Origin: Streptomyces sp. WZ-12 | GTDB lineage: Bacteria; Actinomycetota; Actinomycetes; Streptomycetales; Streptomycetaceae | DNA: 64,000 nt | Assembly: GCF_028898845.1 (NCBI RefSeq) | Contig: NZ_CP118574.1 | Location: 1 to 64,000, forward strand | Reading direction: 5' to 3' | Shown: piece by piece, positions 8,953 through 17,128 of the stretch | How positions within the stretch are numbered: the first letter of the stretch is position 1 | How the letters are laid out: each line of letters begins with the position of its first letter | Made by a program: the position numbers and the translations under genes | The notes under the pieces: model-generated | Databases searched by the model: none | Told to the model about the DNA's origin: nothing | What the model saw: the letters and a program-made list of their open reading frames with translations, nothing else

Positions 8953-9190
8953 CAAATACCATCCAATACGCAAATTATTGCAGGAATGGGCATGGCATCG
9001 TTGATCGCGCAAGTGAGAACGTCACATGTTGGCGCCGTTGATCCGCCGGCCTCCCCCGCGCCGCTCGGCCGTTAGCGTGCCACCAAGGTGGCTCGTGTGG
9101 CAACAGGGCATCGGGGTGACAACTCAACGACTGATCTTGGATTTTGGCACCGCCAACAAAGGACTCTGTCGGGATCTTGAGGTTCGAAGG
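8953..9190. other. Non-coding stretch upstream of the EgtD-like gene
   Basis: No supported reading frame. The part next to 8952 is AT-rich and probably holds the promoter of the methyltransferase gene; the part near 9190 grades into transposase debris. Confidence 0.4.
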
Positions 9191-9412
9191 TCATTTGCCT
9201 CGGCGCCACCACAGGAGTCGGGGTAGCCGTGGGTGTCGAGGTACGGCTGGAAGGCCGAGGGGCGTAGGCGGGTAGATGAAGTCTGCAGATTCTTCTTCGC
9301 TGAGGCACTCGACGTTGATGGTGATCGCAGTCAGGACGCGCTGGGTGTGCGTCTTGGCAATGCCGTGATGGCAACTGCGGCGGGTACCGTTCGGCCGGTG
9401 GAGCTCGCCCAC
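9191..9412 (-). pseudogene. Decayed C-terminus of an IS1182-like DDE transposase
   Basis: On the minus strand the frame reads RRSCHHGIAKTHTQRVLTA then ITINVECLSEEE, which matches the conserved C-terminal (H/Y)GLAKTH..HVLTA.A(V/I)N segment of IS1182/IS5-type transposases. The next part of the protein (RPSAFQPYLDTHGYP) lies in another frame, and the expected ending (PRLLWWRRGK) returns to the first, so there are two compensating frameshifts. The rest of the element is missing. Recognition is from memory of family motifs, not from an alignment. Confidence 0.6.
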
Positions 9413-9987
9413 GACGGACGAATCGCCAAGCTGCTGCGGGACTCCCAGGTCAACTCGCCTGCCGGTCCAGTGCAGATGGCGCTACCAAGGTTCCGAAGCA
9501 CCATGAGGACCCAGGGGCGACGCCGCCGGTTCGCGGTGTGCGTGGGCTCGTCGTAGCCCGGCCCGACTGTGGGTGCGTACGCGAGCGCGTCCGGCGGGAG
9601 TGCGGCGGATGCTTGAACGGGCTGAGGTGCGGAGGCTGTTTGCTCGGGCTGAGGTGTGGGCGCGGGTCGGTCAGGGCTCGCGTCCCGTCGCGGCGGCCTG
9701 GGTCTGAACGGGAGCTGGCAGGGACAGTGGTCGGTGACATGGCGGGTCGACGATGCGGAAGTTGGTCAGCGGTAGGCGGCGAGGAGAAGGCGGATGCCGG
9801 CGGTCGCGTACTGGTCGAGGTCGGCGTCGGTGTGCTGGGAGCTGCTGTGGTGCGTGGTTTTGTTCACCGGGGTCCACAGCAGCGGGGCGAACCAGGCGGG
9901 CCGCGCCCCGGGGTGCTACGCCGGGCCGGCGGTCTCAGCCGAGTCGGAGGGCGCTCAACTCGGCGGCAGGGCCTATAGGATCGCGGC
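9413..9987. other. Non-coding stretch, possible further mobile-element debris
   Basis: About 570 bases with open frames on both strands but arginine-, glycine- and cysteine-rich low-complexity translations that look like high-GC noise. I see no motif of any family. AGGA at 9977-9980 serves the methyltransferase that follows. Confidence 0.4.
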
Positions 9988-10614
9988 GTGATGCACAGTG
10001 CGAGGCTGGTCGGTGCGTTTGACGAACTGGCCGACAGTTACGACCACTCGCACCATGAGGCGATCGCCCGGGCCCTGATCGAATGGGTGGCTCCTGACGC
10101 GGCTGACGCGGTTGCTGACGTGGCGTGCGGAGCAGGCGCAGTCGCCCTGCAACTGGCGCGGTGTCGGCCTGGCACCGCGCCTCCCGTGCTGGCCCTGGAC
10201 CTATCCCCCCGGATGGTCGCGGTGGGGCGGGCCCGCGCCGCGGACCTGGGGTGTGGCACGGCGATCGACTGGCGGGTCGCCGATGCCGTGCCGCTTCCGG
10301 TCCCCGATCGCTCCCTTGACGTCGTGTTCTGCGCATCCTCGCTGCACTTCCTCGGGCGCCGGGCCCTGGCTGACTGGAAGCGCGCCCTTCGTTCAGGTGG
10401 CCGAGTGGGGTTCACGCTGCCGTTGGCCACGCACTTTCGTCCGTCGGAACGTTTCGCCGGGCTCTGCGCGCGAGACGTGCCACTGCCCCGTACCGCGCAG
10501 GAGGCCAGCGCCTGGGCGGCGGCCTGCGGGTTCGCCGACGTCGATGCGCGTGTCCATGTGCTTGGCACGCGCCGCGTGGTGCTGGTCCTGGCGACTGTGG
10601 TGCACGGGCAGTAG
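9988..10614 (+). CDS. Class I SAM-dependent methyltransferase
   Basis: 208 residues of the UbiE/Methyltransf_11 type. Motif I is VADVACGAGAVALQLA, the acidic ribose-binding end of strand 2 is LALDLSPRMV, and the post-motif DRSLDVVFCASSLHFL follows. The start is GTG 9988 or ATG 9991; AGGA lies seven bases before the first. At about 208 aa it is shorter than many relatives but looks complete. It is convergent with the peptide operon and its stop is only five bases from the last minus-strand stop, so it may or may not belong to that pathway. The substrate cannot be told from sequence. Confidence 0.8.
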   Translation: MMHSARLVGAFDELADSYDHSHHEAIARALIEWVAPDAADAVADVACGAGAVALQLARCRPGTAPPVLALDLSPRMVAVGRARAADLGCGTAIDWRVADAVPLPVPDRSLDVVFCASSLHFLGRRALADWKRALRSGGRVGFTLPLATHFRPSERFAGLCARDVPLPRTAQEASAWAAACGFADVDARVHVLGTRRVVLVLATVVHGQ

Positions 10615-10619
10615 GGGGT

Positions 10620-10796
10620 TCAGCGGTCTCGGGAGCGGGGCGGGTGGTGCAGATAGCTCGTCCGGTGACTTTCCCACGAGCGAGACAACGGGTCCCGCAC
10701 CACCCGTACGCACAGTCCAATCGGGGAGACCACCAAGAAGTACAGCGCGATCAGGCCCGCGCCCCTCAACCCCTCAGTCCACGGGGATCGCCGCAC
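10620..10796 (-). CDS. Small one-helix membrane protein, SxtJ-like
   Basis: A 58-residue gene overlapping the 3' end of carbamoyltransferase 1 in another frame. It starts at GTG 10796, preceded five bases upstream by GGAGGAGGA, an excellent site that lies inside the last codons of the carbamoyltransferase. The protein has a single hydrophobic helix, LIALYFLVVSPIGLCVRVV, then RDPLSRSW and a TSYL ending. This matches the pattern TPIGL(x)(x)R(x)(x)(x)(R)DPL...SYW of small SxtJ-type membrane proteins that accompany NodU-type carbamoyltransferases. Their function is unknown. The family link is from recalled pattern only. Confidence 0.6.
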   Translation of the reverse strand: MRRSPWTEGLRGAGLIALYFLVVSPIGLCVRVVRDPLSRSWESHRTSYLHHPPRSRDR

Positions 10797-12669
10797 GCCA
10801 GTCCTCCTCCTCACACCACGGTGGCTGGTCCCGCTTGTCCAGGAGGAAGTCGCCGAGGGCCAGCAGGTCGATCTGGGTGCGCATGAAGCAGGCGTATGCC
10901 TCTTCGGGGTCACGCACGATCGGTTCCCCGCGCACGTTGAACGAGGTGTTCACCAGTACTGGGCACCCCGTGCGATCGCGGAAGGCGGTGAGCAACGCGT
11001 GGAACCGCGCGTTGTGTTGGGCCGTCACCGTCTGTACCCGAGCCGACCCGTCGACATGGGTCACGGCCGGGATCGTCGACCGCGGGACCCGCAGCAGGTC
11101 CAAGCCCGTGACCGCTTCGGTCCCGGCGGACTCGGGCTCCCGTCGTTGTGCCGCGGCGACCTGGGCGGTCAGCAGCATATAGGGGCTCTCCTGCGTCAGA
11201 TCGAACCAGTCCTTGGCGTCCTCGGCGAGAACCGCGGGGGCGAACGGACGGAAGGACTCGCGGAACTTGGTCTTGCGGTTGAGGGTGGATTGCATGGTCG
11301 GGTTGCGCGGGTCGGCGAGGATGGACCGGTTGCCCAGGGCCCGCGGCCCGAACTCCATCCGGCCCTGGAACCAACCCACCACCCTCCCCCGCGCCAGCTC
11401 CGCTGCGACCCGGTCCACCAACTCCCGTTCCGGCAGCCGTCTGGCGGGGTATCCGCCCCGGGTCAGGAACTCCTCCACGGCGCGGTCGGAGTACCCAGGG
11501 CCGAGCAGCGCACCCGCCATCGCGTCGGCGCGGCGGCGGACATGGGTGCGGGGTGCCCCCCGGCGGTGCGACTCGGCCAGGGCGGCGCCGAGCGCCCCGC
11601 CGGCGTCCCCGGCCGCCGGCTGGACCCACAACTGGTCGCAGATCCCCTCGGTCAGGATCCGGCCGTTGGCCACGCAGTTGAGCGCCACACCGCCGGCCAG
11701 ACACAGTCGTCGTTCACCGGTGCGGGCCAGCGCCGTGCGAGCCAGCCGCACCATCACCTCCTCGGTGACCTGTTGTACGGAAGCCGCCAGGTCGAACTCC
11801 CGGTCGGTGAGCGGCCCTTCGGGGGTCCGGCGTGGGCCGTCGAAGAGTTCCTCGAAGGCGCGACCGACCATGGTCTGTCCGTACTGGAAGGTGAAGTGAC
11901 GCAGATCCAGACGGAACGAGCCGTCCGGCTTGACGTCGATCAGCCGCTCCCGGATGAGCGGCGCGTAGCGCGGCGTCCCGTAGGGTGCCAGGCCCATCAG
12001 CTTGTACTCGCCCGAATCAACCTTGAAGCCGCAGAAATAGGTGAACGCCGAGTACAGCATCCCCAGGGAGTGCGGAAAGCGCAGTTCCGCGAGGGGGAGC
12101 AGTTCGGTGTCACGACCGTGCCACAGCGTGGTCGTCGCCCACTCCCCCACCCCGTCCACGCACAGCACCGCGGCCGACGGGTACGGGCTCGGGAAGAACG
12201 CCGACGCCGCGTGCGAGGCGTGGTGAGGGTAGGCCAGCACCGGAGGCAACGGCTGCCCGGGCGCCACCTCGCGCAGCCGCGACCGTACCTCGTCCAGGGC
12301 CTGCCGTTTCCAACCGACCCACTGCGGGAACGACCGGCGGAACACAGGCAGGCCACGCGGGGCGGTGGCCAACCAGGTTCCCACCACTCGGCGGAACTTC
12401 AGCGCCGGGTCCTCGTAATAGGCCACGGCGGCCAAGTCATCGAGGCGCAGGCCGGTTTCCCGTAGGCACCAGGCCAGGGCATGGGTGGGGAAGTCGGGGT
12501 CGTGGCGGCGGCGGGTGAAGCGTTCTTCCTGTGCGGCGGCGAGCGGGACGCCGCCTGCCACCAGTGCCGCCGCACTGTCGTGGTAGTAGGCGGAGATGCC
12601 CAGGACGGGGCGGTCCGGCCCGATGGCGGGCGAGCGGTCGGCGCGCGCGTGGCGGCTGCCGGGAGTCAC
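10774..12669 (-). CDS. NodU/CmcH/TobZ-type O-carbamoyltransferase 1
   Basis: 631 residues, the usual length. The Kae1-like part starts VLGISAYYHDSAA, has the metal-binding AYPHHASHAASAFF and the nucleotide-binding LCLAGGVALNCVANG. The YrdC-like and C-terminal part has GRMEFGPRALGNRSILADP and VLVNTSFNVRGEPIV. All landmarks of working enzymes such as TobZ are present. The family uses carbamoyl phosphate and ATP to form a carbamoyl-adenylate, then carbamoylates a hydroxyl. It starts at GTG 12669, one base after the stop of a 60-aa gene, within a tightly packed minus-strand operon. It may carbamoylate a hydroxyl on the modified peptide made by this operon; that assignment is inference. Confidence 0.92.
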   Translation of the reverse strand: MTPGSRHARADRSPAIGPDRPVLGISAYYHDSAAALVAGGVPLAAAQEERFTRRRHDPDFPTHALAWCLRETGLRLDDLAAVAYYEDPALKFRRVVGTWLATAPRGLPVFRRSFPQWVGWKRQALDEVRSRLREVAPGQPLPPVLAYPHHASHAASAFFPSPYPSAAVLCVDGVGEWATTTLWHGRDTELLPLAELRFPHSLGMLYSAFTYFCGFKVDSGEYKLMGLAPYGTPRYAPLIRERLIDVKPDGSFRLDLRHFTFQYGQTMVGRAFEELFDGPRRTPEGPLTDREFDLAASVQQVTEEVMVRLARTALARTGERRLCLAGGVALNCVANGRILTEGICDQLWVQPAAGDAGGALGAALAESHRRGAPRTHVRRRADAMAGALLGPGYSDRAVEEFLTRGGYPARRLPERELVDRVAAELARGRVVGWFQGRMEFGPRALGNRSILADPRNPTMQSTLNRKTKFRESFRPFAPAVLAEDAKDWFDLTQESPYMLLTAQVAAAQRREPESAGTEAVTGLDLLRVPRSTIPAVTHVDGSARVQTVTAQHNARFHALLTAFRDRTGCPVLVNTSFNVRGEPIVRDPEEAYACFMRTQIDLLALGDFLLDKRDQPPWCEEEDWRAAIPVD

Positions 12670-12670
12670 G

Positions 12671-12853
12671 TCAGAACAGGGGGTAGATGGACGCGTCGTC
12701 CTCGGGCTGCCGCCGCATGCGGGACGCAGGTGGGTCCTGGGCGGCGGCCGGGGCCGGTGGGGCCTCGGGGGGCGGCGCGGGCCGGGCGGGGCGGCGCAGC
12801 CGGGCAGCGAGGCGGCGGAGTGCGGACAAGGATGCGGCGGTGTCGTCGTCCAT
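12671..12853 (-). CDS. 60-residue protein with C-terminal IYPLF, possibly DUF5989-related
   Basis: ATG 12853 is preceded by AGGAG at seven bases, and the stop is one base before the carbamoyltransferase start, so this is almost surely translated. The first half is a basic helix (ALRRLAARLRRPARP), the middle is rich in proline and alanine, and the end is QPEDDASIYPLF. DUF5989 proteins, which also sit beside carbamoyltransferases, end in a similar IYxLF but have a membrane helix, which is missing here. So this may be a diverged relative, an adaptor for the carbamoyltransferase, or even a second small peptide substrate. An in-frame ATG at 12868 overlaps the upstream stop as ATGA. Confidence 0.6.
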   Translation of the reverse strand: MDDDTAASLSALRRLAARLRRPARPAPPPEAPPAPAAAQDPPASRMRRQPEDDASIYPLF

Positions 12854-12864
12854 GGCGAAGCTCC

Positions 12865-13845
12865 TCATGCCAGGTCAAGGCGGTCCGCCAGTTGCCGGGC
12901 CACCATGTCATATCCCAGGTCGGTGCAGTGGACGCGATCGATGAACAGCCAGTCCTGTGGCCCGGCGGTTTCGGTGAGTGCCGCGTTCATGTCCACAAAC
13001 GGCACGTCGAGGCGGGCGCACCCGGCGGCCAGCCGGTCCGCGTAAGCGCGACCCACCGCCATGGTGGAGATGTCATGGTGGAATCGACGGAAGTTGGAAA
13101 CCTCGTCCAGTTCGTCGAAGAGGAGCTTCTCTCGGGGCAACGGTTCCTCCCGCACCCACGACGCGAGCGGCTGGAGCACGAAGGTGAGGCGGGTGCCCAG
13201 GCCCGCGGCCAGCGTCTTCCATCCACCAAGGTGACGGAGTGTCAATTCTGCTGCGTGGGCGACGCGTTGCTCGGTGGGTGGGATGACGTCGGGTGCGGGG
13301 CCGCAGTCGAAGAAGGCGCCGTGGCGGCCCTGTTGTTCTTCGGGGAGTCGGCTGAGCACCAGGTTGTTGACGCCGGAGAGCAGCACGATGTCTTCGATGG
13401 CGGGGAGTTGGTGCTGGAACAGAGTGAACAGCAGGAGTTCCTGGGCTGAGTTGTGGCTTTGGCCGGCGATGTTCAGCCAGGGCAGTCGGGGTGCGTGGGC
13501 GTTCCACAGTCGCGCGGTGATGGTGGCCGCGTCGCTGGTGGCGCCCACGCCGAAGACGGCGGAGCTGCCGGCGAGCACCCGCGCGGGGCCGTCGGGGCGT
13601 TCGTCACCGACGGTCGCCCGCAGTCCGCCGGGGCCAGGGGTGACCCGGAATCCATGCCGGTCGGTGTGGTAGACGGGGGTCTTCTCCTTGCCGTATTGGA
13701 AGTACCCGAGGTAGGGCTGGTCTTCCAGGACGAAGGTGTAGTGCTCCATGTGTGGGGCGAACTCGGCACGGGGTGAGGTCATCGCAAGGAGGCTCCCGTC
13801 GGTGTGCTCTGCGTGGCTGTCGTCGCGCCCGTTGGTGACCGGCAT
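12865..13845 (-). CDS. SGNH/GDSL hydrolase-like protein
   Basis: 326 residues. The four SGNH blocks can be placed: VLAGSSAVFGVGATSD for block I with the nucleophile serine, NIAGQSHNS for block II glycine, LLSGVNNLVL for block III asparagine, and DRVHCTDLGYD for the block V Asp-His pair. Proteins of this kind occur beside NodU-type carbamoyltransferases in several actinomycete clusters, where they may act as esterases or acyltransferases. There is no signal peptide. The start at 13845 has no clear ribosome site; ATG 13782 (MTSPRAEF), with GGGAG upstream, is an alternative. It lies 16 bases after the flavoenzyme gene. Confidence 0.75.
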   Translation of the reverse strand: MPVTNGRDDSHAEHTDGSLLAMTSPRAEFAPHMEHYTFVLEDQPYLGYFQYGKEKTPVYHTDRHGFRVTPGPGGLRATVGDERPDGPARVLAGSSAVFGVGATSDAATITARLWNAHAPRLPWLNIAGQSHNSAQELLLFTLFQHQLPAIEDIVLLSGVNNLVLSRLPEEQQGRHGAFFDCGPAPDVIPPTEQRVAHAAELTLRHLGGWKTLAAGLGTRLTFVLQPLASWVREEPLPREKLLFDELDEVSNFRRFHHDISTMAVGRAYADRLAAGCARLDVPFVDMNAALTETAGPQDWLFIDRVHCTDLGYDMVARQLADRLDLA

Positions 13846-13861
13846 CGGTGCGGGCGGGGGC

Positions 13862-14791
13862 TCAGGGGGTTGGGGGCGGCGGTTCGGGCAGGGAGCCGGG
13901 GCGGTCCTCGCGGATCAGGTCGGCGTTGATGGCCATGCCCGCCAGCCCGCCGCTGGCCGCGGCCATCGCGGCCTGTTGCATGGTGCGGCCGAGGTCCCCG
14001 GCCACGTACAGCCGGGGCACGCTGGTGCGACCGCGGTCGTCGCTCTGCACGGATTCCAGGTCCGGCGCCTGGAGCCAGGGGCGCAGCGGGTCCAACCGGG
14101 GCTCGGTGTCCAGGTGCAGGAACAGTGCCCCGTAGTTCGCGGACCGTCCGTCCGCGAAGAGGACCTCGACGCCTTCGGGGTGCGACCGGACCTCGCTGAC
14201 GTGGTCGGTGACGACGGGCACGCCGGCGGCGGTGAGTCGGTCCTGTTCGTCCTTGGGCAGTTCGCGCCGGTCGGTGAGGTAGGTGATGCGGTCGGACCAG
14301 ACCGTGAGGGTCGCGGCCAGGCATTCGCTGGGCACCGCCCCTCCGTACACCGCGAAGCTGCGGTCGCGCACTTCCCAGGCATGGCAGTAGGGGCACTCCA
14401 GGACGGTCGTGCCCCACAGGTCCGCCAGGCCCGGAACCGGTGGGAGCACCGAGCGCACACCGGCCGCGTACAGCAGGGTGCGGGCGCGGAAGGTGCCCGA
14501 CTCCTTGGTGGTGACCACCACGTGATCCCCCTCGGGCTCGGCCGAGCGCACCTCGTCGTCCCGGAACGACACCTCGTACGCGCCCAGTTGGGCGCGGGAG
14601 CGGGCCCGGAAGTCTTCGATGGTGGCTCCGTCGTTGGTGAGGACGTTGTGCATGACGCCGGCCGCCATGTTGCGGGCGTCGCCCGAGTCGATCAGCAGCA
14701 CGCGGCGTCGTGAACGGCCCAGGTAGAGGGCGGCGTTGAGGCCGGCCGGGCCGCCTCCGACGATCACGGTGTCGAAGAGCTGTGTGTCCAA
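13862..14791 (-). CDS. Thioredoxin-reductase-like FAD/NAD(P) oxidoreductase with CPYC motif
   Basis: 309 residues with the FAD motif VIVGGGPAGLNAALYLG, a redox pair in ECPYCHAWEVRD, and the C-terminal FAD motif VAGDLGRTMQQAAMAAASG. The length and the CPYCH(G/A) context match the single-protein flavoenzymes that include GliT and HlmI, which oxidise dithiols to disulfides in natural products. The second NAD(P) motif is weak, as in that group. It starts at TTG 14791 with AAGGGG six bases upstream, four bases after the exporter stop. The peptide in this operon has a single cysteine, so an internal disulfide is unlikely; a role in thiol redox, or as a pathway oxidase, is inference. Confidence 0.8.
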   Translation of the reverse strand: MDTQLFDTVIVGGGPAGLNAALYLGRSRRRVLLIDSGDARNMAAGVMHNVLTNDGATIEDFRARSRAQLGAYEVSFRDDEVRSAEPEGDHVVVTTKESGTFRARTLLYAAGVRSVLPPVPGLADLWGTTVLECPYCHAWEVRDRSFAVYGGAVPSECLAATLTVWSDRITYLTDRRELPKDEQDRLTAAGVPVVTDHVSEVRSHPEGVEVLFADGRSANYGALFLHLDTEPRLDPLRPWLQAPDLESVQSDDRGRTSVPRLYVAGDLGRTMQQAAMAAASGGLAGMAINADLIREDRPGSLPEPPPPTP

Positions 14792-14794
14792 TGG

Positions 14795-16102
14795 TCACCC
14801 CTTGTTGAGAAGGTCGTCGTGCGGCGGCGGTTCGGAGGGCGGCGCGTCAGAGGGTGGCGCCGGCGCGGTGCGGTCGCCGTGCAGGGGGGCGAGCAGCGCC
14901 AGGGCGCCGACGGTCAGAGCCGCCCCGCACACCACGAACACCGCAGGCACGGACAGGACTTCGGCGAGCAGGCCGCCGAGCGTGGCGCCGAGCGGCATGG
15001 TGCCCCAGGAACACAGTCGGGCCACGCTCATCACCCGGCCCTGGAGGTCTTCCGGCGTCAGCCGCTGGCGCAGCGACATCACCGGGATGTTCCAGCCCAT
15101 CATGAAGACGCCGTTGACGGCCAGTGCCAGCGCGGCCCATGCCGGGTGCCGGCCCAGGCCCAACCCGACGTAGGCGATCCCGGAGGCCACCAGGGACCAC
15201 CGGGCCAGCCGTACGGTGGGAAGCCGGTCGGCGGCACGGGGCGCCAGCCAACTGCCGGCGACGGCGCCCAGCGACCCGGCGGTGAGCAGCAGCCCGTACC
15301 CGGTCTCGCTCAGCCCCAACGTGTCCTCGCTCAGCAGCACCAGCATCGAGAAGGTCGCCGAGAACACCAGGCCGTACAGGGCGCTCGCGGCCAGGGTGAG
15401 GCGCAGGACGCGATGGTGCAGGACGAAGCCGAGACCGCCCCGCAGGTCGCGCAGCACCCCCTCGCGCGCGTCCGCCGGGGGCGTGTGACGGCCGGCGCGG
15501 CCCAGCGGAGCGAGGCCGAGCAGCAGCAGCGCGGCCAGGGCGTACAGCACGCCTCCGGTGGCCAGCGCCGCGGCGGCGGTCAGGCCCACCAGCAATCCCG
15601 CGACGGGTGGTCCGATCATCTCGTTGAGCACGATCTGTGCGGTCAACAGCCGGCCGTTGGCGCGCTCCAGGTGCCGCTCGTCGACCAGGCGCGGCAGCAT
15701 CGCGGGCGCCGCGGTGTCGGCGAAGGTCTCGGCGATGCCCAGCACGAACGCCAGCGCGTACAGCAGGGGCAGTGGGCGGTCGTCGACGAGCACGAGGGTG
15801 GCGCCGAGCAGGGCCGCGGCGCGGATCACGTTGCTGACCAGCACGATGCGGCGGCGGTCCACCCGGTCCGCGAGGACGCCGGCGGGGAGGGCGAACAGCA
15901 ACCAGGGCAGCATGTTGACGGTGGTCAGTCCGGCAACCGCCGCAGGGTCGGGGTGGTGCGCGACCACCAGCAGCGGCAGCAGGGTCCGGGTGATGCCGTC
16001 GCCCGCGTTGGAGCCGGCCGTCGAGGCCCACAGCCAGCGAAACGGGCGGCCCAGGTCCACTTGACGGGTCGAGCGGGTCCCGGGCCGGGCAGTGCTAGCC
16101 AA
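14795..16102 (-). CDS. MFS transporter
   Basis: About 435 residues with twelve hydrophobic segments. After helix 2 comes ADRVDRRRIVLVSN, the cytoplasmic loop typical of the major facilitator superfamily, and the central loop between helices 6 and 7 is at RAGRHTPPADAREG. The sequence resembles MFS_3 (enterobactin/macrolide exporter type). I place the start at TTG 16102, with GGGGAG five bases upstream, giving an eight-base overlap with the end of the dioxygenase gene; the true start could be slightly further in. In a peptide-modification operon it is the natural candidate for product export and self-protection. Confidence 0.85.
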   Translation of the reverse strand: MASTARPGTRSTRQVDLGRPFRWLWASTAGSNAGDGITRTLLPLLVVAHHPDPAAVAGLTTVNMLPWLLFALPAGVLADRVDRRRIVLVSNVIRAAALLGATLVLVDDRPLPLLYALAFVLGIAETFADTAAPAMLPRLVDERHLERANGRLLTAQIVLNEMIGPPVAGLLVGLTAAAALATGGVLYALAALLLLGLAPLGRAGRHTPPADAREGVLRDLRGGLGFVLHHRVLRLTLAASALYGLVFSATFSMLVLLSEDTLGLSETGYGLLLTAGSLGAVAGSWLAPRAADRLPTVRLARWSLVASGIAYVGLGLGRHPAWAALALAVNGVFMMGWNIPVMSLRQRLTPEDLQGRVMSVARLCSWGTMPLGATLGGLLAEVLSVPAVFVVCGAALTVGALALLAPLHGDRTAPAPPSDAPPSEPPPHDDLLNKG

Positions 16103-16997
16103 CAACGCTCCCCTCGTTCCACATACGCAGTCCCAACAGCCGCTCACCCAGCTCAGTCAGCGCCGCCGGCCCGTACAGCGCGGACTCGTCCTTACGCACC
16201 CCACCTTGCGGCGGGTGAGGCGGTACCCGGTCCCGCCAGAACCGCACCCGGGACGCCCGGAGTTCGGCATGCTCCTCCCAGGCAGGGGCCATGGTCAGGT
16301 ACTGGGCCATGCGTACCCGGGACGGAGAGACGTTGGGGTGCACCCCGTGCGGGAGCAGGCTGTTGAAGATGATCAGGTCGCCCGGTGCGACCTGCGGGGT
16401 GGTGATCGAGTAGCCGGTGATGTCCGGCGTGCCCGGGTCCCGGTCGGCGGGCTGCGCGCTGACCCACTTCTCCCACTCGGTGAAGATCTCCGGCACACAT
16501 TGAAAGCCACCGATGTCCTGGTCACCATGGGACAGCGAAAGCACCGCCTGACAACTCACCGGCAGTGGGGCCGCGGAGGTGTCCACGTCCCAGTGGATGA
16601 ACCCGTCGAAGGCGCGCGAGCCCCGGTTGGGCGGGTTGACGTTGGCGAAGTCGATGGTGACCCACAGATCGGTGCGGTCCCAGATGTCGGCGAAGGCCCC
16701 GTACACCCGCGGGTTCTGTCGAACGTCCCACTGGGCTTGGTGGTTGTACATCTCGACCAGTCCGCTGTGGCCCGGCAGCCGGTCGTTGCCGGTGTGCGGG
16801 GAGGCCCAGGTGACAGGGTCGTCGGGGTCCATGTCCAGGAAGGAGTACAGGCCCTCGGTGAGGGCGGTGACCGTCTGCGGGGCCACCGCCTGCCGGACGA
16901 TCACATAGCCTTCGGTGATCCACTGCTCCCAATCCGTCGGGGACAGGACGCGCAGAGGTTCGGTCTTGCGGATGTCTCGCAAAGGAACGGCGGCCAC
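16095..16997 (-). CDS. PhyH-type Fe(II)/2-oxoglutarate dioxygenase
   Basis: 300 residues. The iron-binding HxD is in GFIHWDVDTS, the distal histidine in SLLPHGVHPNVSPSRVRMAQY, which also supplies the arginine that binds 2-oxoglutarate. The N-terminus (WEQWITEGYVIVRQAVAP) is the classic phytanoyl-CoA dioxygenase opening. These enzymes hydroxylate unactivated carbons, using O2 and 2-oxoglutarate. I chose GTG 16997 (VAAVPLRD) because GGAG is seven bases upstream. In this operon it could create the hydroxyl that a carbamoyltransferase then modifies; this order is inference. Confidence 0.85.
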   Translation of the reverse strand: MAAVPLRDIRKTEPLRVLSPTDWEQWITEGYVIVRQAVAPQTVTALTEGLYSFLDMDPDDPVTWASPHTGNDRLPGHSGLVEMYNHQAQWDVRQNPRVYGAFADIWDRTDLWVTIDFANVNPPNRGSRAFDGFIHWDVDTSAAPLPVSCQAVLSLSHGDQDIGGFQCVPEIFTEWEKWVSAQPADRDPGTPDITGYSITTPQVAPGDLIIFNSLLPHGVHPNVSPSRVRMAQYLTMAPAWEEHAELRASRVRFWRDRVPPHPPQGGVRKDESALYGPAALTELGERLLGLRMWNEGSVVG

Positions 16998-17128
16998 GGG
17001 CACTCTCCAGGGACGCGATGCCTGCACATGGTCGGGTGGAACGGGCCGGGCCGGACATCGCCGTTCCGGCCAACTTCGGCGGGTCGGGGTGTCGAGGGGT
17101 GGGTTGGGGACGTGGGGTCGAGGGCGGA

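Noticed and set aside
9538..9978. 146-codon plus-strand frame before the methyltransferase
   Set aside because: Low-complexity Arg/Gly/Cys composition, no ribosome site and repeated GC-rich words; looks like non-coding sequence.
13862..14791. Epidithiol-forming dithiol oxidase of a gliotoxin-like pathway
   Set aside because: Although the CPYCH motif fits GliT-like enzymes, there is no NRPS or glutathione-conjugate pathway here and the peptide has one cysteine; kept as a general flavoenzyme.
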